64,000 bases of DNA from Dinoroseobacter sp039192165 (GTDB taxonomy: Bacteria; Pseudomonadota; Alphaproteobacteria; Rhodobacterales; Rhodobacteraceae), in contig JBCCXD010000014.1 of the NCBI GenBank assembly GCA_039192165.1, forward strand, positions 1-64,000, read 5' to 3'. The notes beneath the pieces are model-generated. The model ran no database searches, was not told the DNA's origin, and saw only the letters and a list, made by a program, of their open reading frames with translations. Below are positions 15,531 to 24,009 of the stretch, in pieces. Position 1 is the stretch's first letter, and each line of letters starts with the position of its first letter. A program made the position numbers and the translations under genes.

Positions 15531-16933
15531 GCTGCTCTTTCTGTCTTGTGCTCGCCTTGTTGGGAGTTTCCGGTTTGCCGGCACAAGCAGGCCCAGACAT
15601 GGCAGGCTACACGCCTGTTCTGATAGAAGAGTTTGACCGTCCGCTTAGTCTCTTCGATGGCGTGACAGGGGTCTGGCGCGATTATCCGCGCCGCCAAAAA
15701 TATATCGGCAACGGTCCGCCGTCGCTCTATGTAAATTCAAAGATGAACCGCGAAGATGGTACGTCACTTGGCCTTGATGCTTTTAGCGTTCATGATGGCA
15801 AGCTGTTCGTCAAAGCCGCCCCAATTCCGGCAGAAGACCTAAGCGATGTTCACGCCTTGCTGCGAAAGTCCGGCTATGCGGACCGCGACGTGCAGAAGGT
15901 ACGGTATTACTCCGGTTCGCTATCGACGTTTTCGAGTTGGTCTCAGACTTACGGGTATTTCGAGATGCGTGCCAAGCTGCCCGAGGGCAGGGGGCATTGG
16001 TCAGCCTTCTGGCTTGTACCTTCAGTCAATGGCTGGCCGCCGGAGATCGATATTTTTGAGGTGCTCGGGCGCGAAAACGGACGTGAGGGTCATGGTTCAC
16101 CCGACAATAGGCTCCACCTCAGGGTACATTTTGACGAACTTGGCGCGGATCGGTCTTTTGTACCTGAGCCAATGCTGGCCAATCCATTTGAGATTGAGGA
16201 TGGCGCACCAAAACCCGCCATACGACGGGAGCGCCCGCAGGGGCCGCGGTTCACTTTTGCAAAGTCCGTGGACGTCGGCGAGGCATTCGGGCGCCAGATT
16301 TTCGATGAGTTCAACACGTATGCGGTGAGCTGGACGCCGCATGAGATCGTCTGGTGGTTTGGCGCCGGCAGGGATGACCTGCAGGAGATCTACCGCACGC
16401 CAACCCCGCGCGATGTACACGGGCCTATGTCCGTGATCTTCAATAATCAGATTGGCGGCAAATGGGCCGGCGCTCCGGATCCCGCCCAAGATGCGGAGAC
16501 GTTCTCCAGTCTGTTTGTTGTCGATCATGTCAGGGTCTATGCGCGCACACCGGAGTCCAGAATTGAAACTGCCGCAGGAGATGTGCGAGGAACCGATGGA
16601 GATGAGCGTCTGATCGGAAGCACTGCGGCGCAAACATTCCATCCCAAAAGCGGCTTTGACATCATTACCGGTGGAGGTGGCGAAGACCGGTTCGTAGTTG
16701 ATGGCGGCAGTGGATCCAAAGTCATCATGGATTTTGCACCGGACGACACTTTGGTGTTGAGAGACTGGACATTTAAAACCAGCTCAGACGCGTTGCGCCG
16801 GCTCGAGCAAGTCGGAAAAGATCTTTGGCTGATTGACGAGCAAGAGCCTCAGGCCCCGCAAACGCTTATCTTTCGCAATCTCAACAAGTCGAACCTTGAT
16901 GGAGCGAATTTTCACTTTGGTCCGCGTCAATGA
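15518..16933 (+). CDS. Secreted GH16 endoglycanase with RTX-like tail
   Basis: 471 residues. A signal peptide (about 1-24, cut after LPAQA) is followed by a GH16 jelly roll with the catalytic EIDIFE motif (ExDxxE) in the middle. The last 110 residues contain GTDGDERLIGS and SGFDIITGGGGEDRF, degenerate calcium-binding RTX nonapeptides. GH16 enzymes in EPS loci (ExoK, PlyA) trim nascent polymer. The signal peptide plus an RTX-like tail is an unusual mix of export signals. Confidence 0.85.
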   Translation: MVHLSCSFCLVLALLGVSGLPAQAGPDMAGYTPVLIEEFDRPLSLFDGVTGVWRDYPRRQKYIGNGPPSLYVNSKMNREDGTSLGLDAFSVHDGKLFVKAAPIPAEDLSDVHALLRKSGYADRDVQKVRYYSGSLSTFSSWSQTYGYFEMRAKLPEGRGHWSAFWLVPSVNGWPPEIDIFEVLGRENGREGHGSPDNRLHLRVHFDELGADRSFVPEPMLANPFEIEDGAPKPAIRRERPQGPRFTFAKSVDVGEAFGRQIFDEFNTYAVSWTPHEIVWWFGAGRDDLQEIYRTPTPRDVHGPMSVIFNNQIGGKWAGAPDPAQDAETFSSLFVVDHVRVYARTPESRIETAAGDVRGTDGDERLIGSTAAQTFHPKSGFDIITGGGGEDRFVVDGGSGSKVIMDFAPDDTLVLRDWTFKTSSDALRRLEQVGKDLWLIDEQEPQAPQTLIFRNLNKSNLDGANFHFGPRQ

Positions 16934-18219
16934 GCTCTGCTTCCGCCTCTGAATATGCCCAGCCTGTAGGCAGGAAACCGGGTGTAAGGCCCCTCAGCAG
17001 CTACGTCTTGGTGGCTGCAGCGTATGACCTGCTGCTTGCGGTAATGATCATCGTTGCAGGCAGCCAGGGGATTCATCGATTTTTGCCCCCGTTGCTGTTG
17101 TGGGCGCTGGTTTACGCAATGGTGTCCCTGAAATATGCCATGCATACGCGCGCGCTCTTTGACGTATTGCGCCAGAACACTGCGATTATGGCCTTTCCGA
17201 TGGTCGCGGCGCTGTCTTCGGTCTGGTCGATTTCGCCTGGGGCATCGGCCTACGCGGCAATGCAGTTGATCGTGACATACATGGCCGCGATCTGGATGGG
17301 CTGGCGCTACAGGCCGCGCGACATTGCCATGATTGTGCTTTTGGGTCTTACGCCCTTGATTGCCCTGTCCCTGGTAAACTGGGCTACGGGAATGTTTGGC
17401 GAGGTCTATTCCTATGCCGGTGGGCTTCTTGGAGTGTTCAGCAACAAGAACACGCTTGGGCGTATGTCGCTGCTGCTGGGAATCGTGACAATAGCGCTGC
17501 TGATTGACAGGAGGTCAACGCTTCCTCGCCGTGCTTTGCTGTTTGGTATTTTCGCTTCAGCAGCGTTTGCCCTCTTTCTTTCCAAATCAGCAACATCGGC
17601 GATTGTTATGCTGGCCTCCGCCGGGTTGTTTATCTTACTCACACAGCATCGCTATCCAGCTTGGATCCGTTTGTCGCTATTTGGCGTCGGCAGCATCGGC
17701 GTTATGGCACTACTGTTTGCCATGGCCTTCGGTGGTTTTGACCCGGTCGAAGAAGTTCTGGGCGCCTTTGGTAAAAGCTCAAACCTGACCGGGCGCACGA
17801 TGCTTTGGGGCCTGGCCACTCTCCAAATTTCTGAAACTCCCTGGTTTGGTGTTGGCTTTGACGCCTATTGGGAAAGCGGAACGTTTCTTGCCGTTGATCA
17901 GATGCAACGCGCCTACGGAGATGGGTTGATCAGCTTTCACAACTTTGTCCTGGATATCTGGGTGGCCTTGGGTATCAGCGGAGTAATCGGCATTACTGTG
18001 ACGCTAACAAGCATAGCCCTCACCGCAATGCGCTTTTATTCGGTCTCGAACGAGGTATGGCCGGCAATGACATTGACATTGTTTGTTGCGGGCGTGGGCG
18101 TGGCGCTCTTCAATCCCTTGCTGCATGCACAGCATGGCAATCTGATCGTTATTCTTGTGGCGCTTGCGGTCTCGTCGCAGATCGAAATCGCTAGACTTGG
18201 AAAAAATCGCCCGAACTAG
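16930..18219 (+). CDS. Wzy-type polymerase / O-antigen ligase family
   Basis: 429 residues with about ten hydrophobic segments and the Wzy_C region near SKSATSAIVMLASAGLFIL and GRTMLWGLATLQISETPWFGVGFDAY. It resembles ExoQ, the polymerase that joins lipid-linked repeat units in the periplasm. Overlaps the GH16 stop by ATGA and ends 3 bases from the convergent pyruvyl transferase. Confidence 0.82.
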   Translation: MSSASASEYAQPVGRKPGVRPLSSYVLVAAAYDLLLAVMIIVAGSQGIHRFLPPLLLWALVYAMVSLKYAMHTRALFDVLRQNTAIMAFPMVAALSSVWSISPGASAYAAMQLIVTYMAAIWMGWRYRPRDIAMIVLLGLTPLIALSLVNWATGMFGEVYSYAGGLLGVFSNKNTLGRMSLLLGIVTIALLIDRRSTLPRRALLFGIFASAAFALFLSKSATSAIVMLASAGLFILLTQHRYPAWIRLSLFGVGSIGVMALLFAMAFGGFDPVEEVLGAFGKSSNLTGRTMLWGLATLQISETPWFGVGFDAYWESGTFLAVDQMQRAYGDGLISFHNFVLDIWVALGISGVIGITVTLTSIALTAMRFYSVSNEVWPAMTLTLFVAGVGVALFNPLLHAQHGNLIVILVALAVSSQIEIARLGKNRPN

Positions 18220-18222
18220 CGC

Positions 18223-19185
18223 TCAGGCGGCCAAACGCTCACGCATCTCCTGGACCCGGTTGGCGATCTCATCCTGGCGCGTGCGCAGAATCTTGTCATC
18301 GCTTTGAAAGCCTTGCGACTGGGCCGCTCGTTTCAGGTCTCGTATCAGCATCATCTCGACCGCTGGTTCAAGGCGAGAGACCCACTTTCGTGCCTGTACC
18401 TTCTCGTCTTGGGACACCACGTCTGCGACGCGTGTTCCATTGGTATCAGATGTGTCGGGGGCGCTTGTCGAAAAGGCTTTTTTAACCGAGAGCTTCTTTC
18501 TCGCCTGGTTCAATCGGTTGCGCACCTGTTTCATGCCCAGGAGAAACTCTTCAAACTGAATGTCGAGGTTGAGAGACTCGGACCAATCCAGCCATTTGTG
18601 CCTGTTGAAGGTGGGGGAGATCGAAACTGGAACAAACGGGACACGGAACGCATCCGCAATGATTGCCCCATGCAGTGACTCCGCCAGGACCAGTTTGGCG
18701 CGAGCAAGGGCTAAGATAACCTCCTCGCTTTCACCAGCTGGCGAGACATAGCGAACGCCAGCTCGATGCGCGATGCGCTCCCAGTTCAGAGGCAATTTGG
18801 CGGTTCCCACATGCGGAATGAACACCGTGTCTCCGCCGGGTTTGATATGTTGAAACCGTTGGAAAGTGGACACCATCGCCGCAGGGTCTGTGATTGCGTG
18901 ATCCGGTGTTAGCCCCAAAAGTCTTGCCGTGCGCGGACCGCGGACAAAGCCGATCTTGGTGCCCTTGGGCAACTCGCTTGGCACAACGCCATAGCCTGAG
19001 CCGCTGCCCATCACCACGACCTTTTCATTTCCGATGAAGTTCTTCCGCCAAAGAATGCTGCCGATCCCGAAAAGTGTGGTGTCGGGCGCAATTTCCGAAT
19101 GATCCGGGAAGAGCTCATCCCAGAACCATTCGTTCATGTCGTCGCCGAAATTGCCGCCGTCCACTTTACAGAAAAAAACCCTCAT
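18223..19185 (-). CDS. Polysaccharide pyruvyl transferase family protein
   Basis: 320 residues from MRVFFCKVDGGNFGDDMN. The GGNFGDDMN start, IGFVRGPRTARLLG and LAESLHGAIIADAFRVP (with the conserved His) are hallmarks of the CsaB/WcaK/ExoV family, which adds pyruvate ketals from PEP. This would give the polymer acidic groups. ATG at 19185 overlaps the flippase stop (ATGA), which fixes the start. Confidence 0.87.
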   Translation of the reverse strand: MRVFFCKVDGGNFGDDMNEWFWDELFPDHSEIAPDTTLFGIGSILWRKNFIGNEKVVVMGSGSGYGVVPSELPKGTKIGFVRGPRTARLLGLTPDHAITDPAAMVSTFQRFQHIKPGGDTVFIPHVGTAKLPLNWERIAHRAGVRYVSPAGESEEVILALARAKLVLAESLHGAIIADAFRVPFVPVSISPTFNRHKWLDWSESLNLDIQFEEFLLGMKQVRNRLNQARKKLSVKKAFSTSAPDTSDTNGTRVADVVSQDEKVQARKWVSRLEPAVEMMLIRDLKRAAQSQGFQSDDKILRTRQDEIANRVQEMRERLAA

Positions 19186-20597
19186 GTATTTCCCCCAGGT
19201 TCCTTTTGTGTGTCCGAAAGCTGCCTCCGCCAGCGCCAAAGCGCACCAAATGCGGACATGTCCAGTCCGGTGATGACCCAGCACAGGGCCCATCGAAGAG
19301 CCTGGAGGGCAATCATAGTGAGCGCGAATCCAGCGGCAGTCGCCCCAAGCGCGTCCGTTCCGCTGGCGACAAGCTTGGGCACACCGAACATGCCTCCGAG
19401 CAGCAGGGAAAGAAGCGCTATGACGCTTGTCAGGAAAAACACACGGCGTTTGTCAAAAAGCTGCATCACCAAGGCTGTGTTGCCAAATACGGCACTGGCC
19501 AACGGTATGAGAAACAGCCACCAGATCGCTCCCGTGCTCGCCGCATATTCCGGGCCAAAAAGATGAATAATCAGTGGCATGAAGAGCCACAGCACAGCTG
19601 CCCCCATCGCGACAAGACCAATCTTAAATGCGCCAGACATCGCGATCAGTTGCAGAATGTCGGCGTCCTTTTTGGCGCATGTGTTTGAGGTCAGGACGCG
19701 CGTAATGGCTTTCGATATTTTTGGTGCAAAGCTCGTCTCGACGGCATTCACGGCAAAACTGAGAAATGTCACAACGCTGAGCGCTACTGCCATTTGTGCC
19801 ACTCCGACAGCGCCCAGCGGTATTGCAGCGATCAGCAGAAGCACGTCCCGCAGACGGTCGGTCAGAAGCCTGTTTGGTGCAAGCAAAAGGCCGGTTGCAA
19901 GCCAGCGCTGCCAGCCGGATGTGTCTGGCCTGGCTGTGATCATGAAGTCGAAAAACTGCCGCAGCAAAGTGAATTGCACAAACGCGATCAGGATTACAAT
20001 CGACAAGTAAATCCCCAGGACACTCTCAAGCGTCAATGGCGTTTGAGAGATCCACGCGCCCCCAAGGACCACACAGAAGACGAGAGGGCGCAGCAACATC
20101 CCCGGCACCTGACTGCGCACCACCTGATCCAATGCGACCGCCTGCGCGGCATTGGTTGCGTTCCACCCCATAACAGGGATTGTCGCGGCGGCAAGCAGTA
20201 CTGCCAAAGCATGGCTTTCCGCCATCTCTGGGTTTTGCACCCAGATTAATGCCACGAAGGCCATCATCACCGGCAGACAGGCGCAGAAAAGGATACGCCG
20301 GCTGATGACGACAAATCCGGCCGCAGCCGCGTCGTTCCCCGAAGCTCTAGCCCGCACGACTTCGCGGATTGCCGTTGCGCCGATGTTCAGGGTCGAGAGG
20401 TAGGCTGCGATAAATACGCCGGACCACAGCGTCCAAACCAGACCAAATTCTTGTGGGCTGAGAATGCGCGCCAACATCACCGTATAGGCGAGTGTGCCAA
20501 ATGCCCCAACCACGCGCGCTGCAATCATGACCCCTGCAGCGCCACCTGCTCGCCAAGTTTCCGAGCCTGATACTGCTCTGGCCACTGCGGTTATCAT
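19182..20597 (-). CDS. Wzx-type oligosaccharide flippase
   Basis: 471 residues, about 12-14 membrane segments, typical MATE/polysaccharide-transport start with GAAGVMIAARVVGAFGTLAYTVMLARILSPQEFG in outline. It would move lipid-linked repeat units across the inner membrane for the Wzy-type polymerase at 16930. It is the first gene of a two-gene minus-strand unit. Confidence 0.85.
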   Translation of the reverse strand: MITAVARAVSGSETWRAGGAAGVMIAARVVGAFGTLAYTVMLARILSPQEFGLVWTLWSGVFIAAYLSTLNIGATAIREVVRARASGNDAAAAGFVVISRRILFCACLPVMMAFVALIWVQNPEMAESHALAVLLAAATIPVMGWNATNAAQAVALDQVVRSQVPGMLLRPLVFCVVLGGAWISQTPLTLESVLGIYLSIVILIAFVQFTLLRQFFDFMITARPDTSGWQRWLATGLLLAPNRLLTDRLRDVLLLIAAIPLGAVGVAQMAVALSVVTFLSFAVNAVETSFAPKISKAITRVLTSNTCAKKDADILQLIAMSGAFKIGLVAMGAAVLWLFMPLIIHLFGPEYAASTGAIWWLFLIPLASAVFGNTALVMQLFDKRRVFFLTSVIALLSLLLGGMFGVPKLVASGTDALGATAAGFALTMIALQALRWALCWVITGLDMSAFGALWRWRRQLSDTQKEPGGNT

Positions 20598-21054
20598 GGG
20601 TTTGAGGATCCGGTCCTGCAGCCCGCGGAATACCGATTCGAGAAAAGGCGATCACCATTTTTCTTAGGCATGTAGTTTCCCTCGCCTGGTCTCACGTTGC
20701 CGAATTCTTCGCACGTGCAGAGTGCGCGTTTCTGCCTCGCAGCATTGATGGCAGCCGTAGCAATGGAGGCGCACTGTTTTCTTATTGTGCAATTAAGGCC
20801 GAATTTGGGTCTGGACTGCGTGTGAGCTTGGAAACAGCGAGTTCAGTCGGTTTAAACTCTGCACTGTGCAGAGCGCTTTTTTCTTAGTTTTGTTTATATA
20901 CCGCACAAGTTTTGAGCGAAATCAGCGGAACTTCGCCAAGACATCGGACCGCAAGAGCAAGAGAAAAACAACCGCGCGCCAGAGCCTTAGTTCCGACACA
21001 TTTCCGCCCTTACTGGCAGTTGCTGGCGATTTCTGAATCCGGGGGGGTTAGCTA
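20598..21054. other. Divergent promoter region of the EPS locus
   Basis: 457 bases with no supported gene, between the diverging flippase and exoY units. It holds an inverted repeat with a T run (20857-20882) and an AT-rich stretch, tttatata, at about 20892. Regulators of both units probably act here. Confidence 0.6.
20857..20882 (+). terminator. Hairpin with T run, terminator or operator
   Basis: ctctgca-ctg-tgcagag (20857-20873) forms a 7-bp stem with a 3-base loop, followed by cgc and six Ts. The form is that of a rho-independent terminator reading right, but no rightward gene precedes it; it could end a leader transcript or serve as an inverted-repeat operator ahead of exoY. Confidence 0.4.
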
Positions 21055-21747
21055 ATGGACTCTTGCCAAGCCAAAATTAGAGCTGATGAACCGCACATAG
21101 ATTCTGCAGCTGAAAATCGTACAAATGTCCCTGTAGGTGGCGTCGCAAAGCGTGTATTTGACATCGCTTTCAGCCTGATCGCAATTCTCAGTGCGCTGCC
21201 GTTTTTTATCGTTCTGCCCATTATTATTAAGGTCGTATCACCTGGACCGGTTTTATTTTCGCACACGCGAATTGGCTATGACGGCGTGCCCTTCCCTTGC
21301 TTGAAGTTCCGCACAATGGTGCCCGATGCCGACAAGATGCTGTCGAACTATCTGGCGTCGAATCCAGACGCGCAAGAGGAGTGGACTCAGCACCGTAAAC
21401 TCAAAGATGACCCCCGTATCATTCCACTGGTTGGCAACCTGATGCGACGTCTGAGCTTCGACGAGCTACCACAGTTCTTCAATGTTCTGCGCGGCGAAAT
21501 GAGTGTCGTCGGGCCGCGTCCTCTCACTCTCGATGAGGTGAACGACTACGGTGAAGCCGCCCGACGATATCAAGCAGCCCGCCCGGGAATCACTGGTCTT
21601 TGGCAGGTGTCCGGACGTAGCGATATCTCGTTCCGTGACCGCATTGAGCTGGATTGCAGATACGTCGCGACCTGCAACCTCGGCAGCGATATCCAACTCA
21701 TCGCCAAGACTATTGGCGTGCTGTTGAACGGCCGCGGCGCCTACTGA
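21055..21747 (+). CDS. exoY: ExoY-type sugar-phosphate transferase
   Basis: 230 residues, the size of ExoY. One N-terminal membrane segment (FDIAFSLIAILSALPFFIVLP) precedes the polyisoprenyl-phosphate hexose-1-phosphate transferase core: SPGPVLFSHTRIG, KFRTM, RRLSFDELPQFFNVL, GEMSVVGPRP and ARPGITGLWQVSGR. It starts repeat-unit synthesis by loading the first sugar phosphate on undecaprenyl phosphate. ATG at 21055 follows a G-rich box. The symbol is by similarity. Confidence 0.9.
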   Translation: MDSCQAKIRADEPHIDSAAENRTNVPVGGVAKRVFDIAFSLIAILSALPFFIVLPIIIKVVSPGPVLFSHTRIGYDGVPFPCLKFRTMVPDADKMLSNYLASNPDAQEEWTQHRKLKDDPRIIPLVGNLMRRLSFDELPQFFNVLRGEMSVVGPRPLTLDEVNDYGEAARRYQAARPGITGLWQVSGRSDISFRDRIELDCRYVATCNLGSDIQLIAKTIGVLLNGRGAY

Positions 21748-21885
21748 TCTGGGTCCGCTCACCTCGAACGGCGCGGGCCGAAAGCCCTGTCGCCGTCAAA
21801 GCGCCAAGGACAAAACAACAAATGAACATTTCAAATCCCAATTACACCGCTATCGTTGTCTCTGTTTTTAAGAGGAGAATGAGTT

Positions 21886-22065
21886 GTGAAGGGGCTGTTG
21901 TTTTTGGCGCCGATTCTGAGTTCCGCGTTATCCTTGATCGCGTATCTGGCAGGGGCCGGTTTGTGGGTGGTTATCGCGGCGTTTTTCCTTGCTGGACCTT
22001 TGTTGGTGTTGGTTGTCGGCTTGTTCCTGGACCGGTCCACCAATGATGACGGAGACCCGAAATGA
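21886..22065 (+). CDS. Small two-helix membrane protein between exoY and GT gene
   Basis: 59 residues, GTG start with an aggag box nine bases upstream. Two hydrophobic stretches, LLFLAPILSSALSLIAYLAG and WVVIAAFFLAGPLLVLVVG, are followed by a short polar tail DRSTNDDGDPK. The stop lies 20 bases inside the next gene, which suggests translational coupling. In Sinorhizobium a small membrane protein next to ExoY (ExoX) inhibits polymer synthesis; a similar role is possible by position only. Confidence 0.65.
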   Translation: MKGLLFLAPILSSALSLIAYLAGAGLWVVIAAFFLAGPLLVLVVGLFLDRSTNDDGDPK

Positions 22066-23107
22066 ACCTCGAAGTGCGATCACAGATCTTGGGTCCGCAT
22101 CCATAGATCCAAAAGACGTTCTGGTGGTGCTGCCCGCCCTGAACGAAGCTGGGCACATCGAGGCTTGCCTGCGCTCTCTCATGCGCCCTGATTGCTGGAT
22201 GTCCCGCTGCAGCATTGTTGTGGCGGACGGAGGCAGTTCGGACGGTACTCCAAAGATCGTTGAACGTCTGGGGCATCTGTATCCAAACCTCCACCTTCTG
22301 CACAATACGGACCGCTTGCAATCTGCCGGTGTGAATGCCGCTGTTGCGCAGTTTTCCAAACCGCATCACAGGCTCTTGGTTCGGTGCGACGTTCATGCAG
22401 TGTATCCCGCAGGCTATGTTCAGGCCTTGGCGCGAGAGCATGCCCGCGTAAATGCGGCGTCGGTGGTTACCGCGATGGACGCCTCTGGCCAGAATGGGTT
22501 TCAGAAAGCTGCCGCCTGGATCGTTGACACACCATTGGGCTCGGGCGGGTCAGCGCACCGAGGAGGGCGAAAAGCCCAGTTTGTCGATCACGGTCATCAC
22601 GCAGCCTTTGACATAGACTGGTTCCGGCGCGTTGGCGGCTATGATCCGGGCTTCAGCCACAACGAAGATGCAGAACTTGATGTACGGCTGATAAAACAAG
22701 GCGGTAAAATCTGGCTCACGGACCAAACGCGTATTTCGTATGTTATGCGCCCCACATTGCCAGCGCTTTGGCGGCAATATGCCAACTACGGTCGTGGCCG
22801 CGCGCATACGCTGCGCAAACACCGGGCACGACCACGTTTGCGTCAGCTGGTTCCGGTTCTCAACACGCTTCTTCTGCTTGCATCTCTGCCTTTGACGCTG
22901 GTCTCGCCTTTTGGTCTGATCTGGCCCCTGCTTTACGGCGCTGTGCTGTCGGGCGCATCGCTGATCGCCGCGCTACGTTTGCGGAGCCTTTATGGCCTGT
23001 GGGCCGGTCCGGCCCTTGGCGCGATGCACATCGCATGGGGACTTGGTTTTTTGAGAACCGTCTTTGCGGTTTCTCACAAGAACGCAGTGCAAGCGCAAAC
23101 GGGGTAA
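22043..23107 (+). CDS. ExoA-like glycosyltransferase family 2
   Basis: 354 residues from MMTETRNEP. GT2 signature DVLVVLPALNEAGHIEACL and VVADGGSSDGT, then the DxD-like RCDVHAVYP and HNEDAELDVRL (ED acceptor motif), with C-terminal hydrophobic segments at about 270-330. This layout matches ExoA, which adds the second sugar of succinoglycan. The start overlaps the small membrane-protein gene; a second ATG follows directly. Confidence 0.83.
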   Translation: MMTETRNEPRSAITDLGSASIDPKDVLVVLPALNEAGHIEACLRSLMRPDCWMSRCSIVVADGGSSDGTPKIVERLGHLYPNLHLLHNTDRLQSAGVNAAVAQFSKPHHRLLVRCDVHAVYPAGYVQALAREHARVNAASVVTAMDASGQNGFQKAAAWIVDTPLGSGGSAHRGGRKAQFVDHGHHAAFDIDWFRRVGGYDPGFSHNEDAELDVRLIKQGGKIWLTDQTRISYVMRPTLPALWRQYANYGRGRAHTLRKHRARPRLRQLVPVLNTLLLLASLPLTLVSPFGLIWPLLYGAVLSGASLIAALRLRSLYGLWAGPALGAMHIAWGLGFLRTVFAVSHKNAVQAQTG

Positions 23108-23109
23108 GA

Positions 23110-24009
23110 ATGGCAGTGCAAACGACATCCATCGATATTTGCATCTGCACGTTCAGGCGATCTCATCTGGCGAAAACACTGGCTTCGTTGAGCGATCTTG
23201 AGTGGCCGAGACTGACTACACTTCGCGTTATAGTGGCGGACAACGACACTGAGCCAAGCGCAGCCCCGATCATCGCTGACGTAATTTTACCATTTGAAAT
23301 CAGATATCTGCATGCGCCGGCGCGTAACATTTCGATTGCCCGGAATGCGTGTCTTGAAGAGTCTACAGCGGATTTGATTGCCTGGGTTGACGATGATGAA
23401 ATCGTCGACTCCGGTTGGCTTGTGCACCTCTATGAGACCCTTGGTCGCGACGGCTATGATGCAGTATTTGGTCCTGCCATCGCGATATACCCTTCTGATG
23501 CACCCAATCACATCGCCAAGGGCGACTTTCATTCCAACCGCCCGGTTGTTCGACAGGGCGAGGTGCGCACGGGGCACACCTGCAACGCGCTGGTTGATAT
23601 GCGTCGCGCCGCAACCCGTTCGCTGCGATTTGACGTCGCAAAGGGACGCACCGGAGGAGAGGACACAGACTATTTTCACAGACTGTGGCGAACGGGTGCG
23701 ACCTTGGGAATTTGCCCCAACGCCGAGGTTTACGAAGATGTCAGCCCTTCGAGGTTAAGTGCTGCTTGGTTAATGAGACGTAGTTTTAACTCGGGGCATG
23801 TGTTCGGAGAGTTAAGCCGTCGGGATGCACGGCTTTGGGCACTGCCACGGCTTGTTTTTGTCGCGATACTTAAGGCTGCGTATTGCTTGCTCTGCGCTTT
23901 GGTATCCGCGAGGTTCGCAACGCGGCGTCTTTGGTGGCTGCGCCGCGGGGTCCTGCATCTCGGCGTCACGGCGGGTCTCATAAGGCTCACGCCGAAGACG
24001 CAATACTAG
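23110..24009 (+). CDS. ExoM-like glycosyltransferase family 2
   Basis: 299 residues from MAVQTTSIDICICTFRR. The CICTFRR start, VVADND, ARNISIARNACL and WVDDDE (metal-binding) are typical of ExoM-type transferases, with GGEDTDYFHRL as acceptor motif and a hydrophobic segment near 240-265. It starts 2 bases after the ExoA-like gene. Its 3' end overlaps the convergent glycosyltransferase gene by 23 bases. Confidence 0.83.
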   Translation: MAVQTTSIDICICTFRRSHLAKTLASLSDLEWPRLTTLRVIVADNDTEPSAAPIIADVILPFEIRYLHAPARNISIARNACLEESTADLIAWVDDDEIVDSGWLVHLYETLGRDGYDAVFGPAIAIYPSDAPNHIAKGDFHSNRPVVRQGEVRTGHTCNALVDMRRAATRSLRFDVAKGRTGGEDTDYFHRLWRTGATLGICPNAEVYEDVSPSRLSAAWLMRRSFNSGHVFGELSRRDARLWALPRLVFVAILKAAYCLLCALVSARFATRRLWWLRRGVLHLGVTAGLIRLTPKTQY

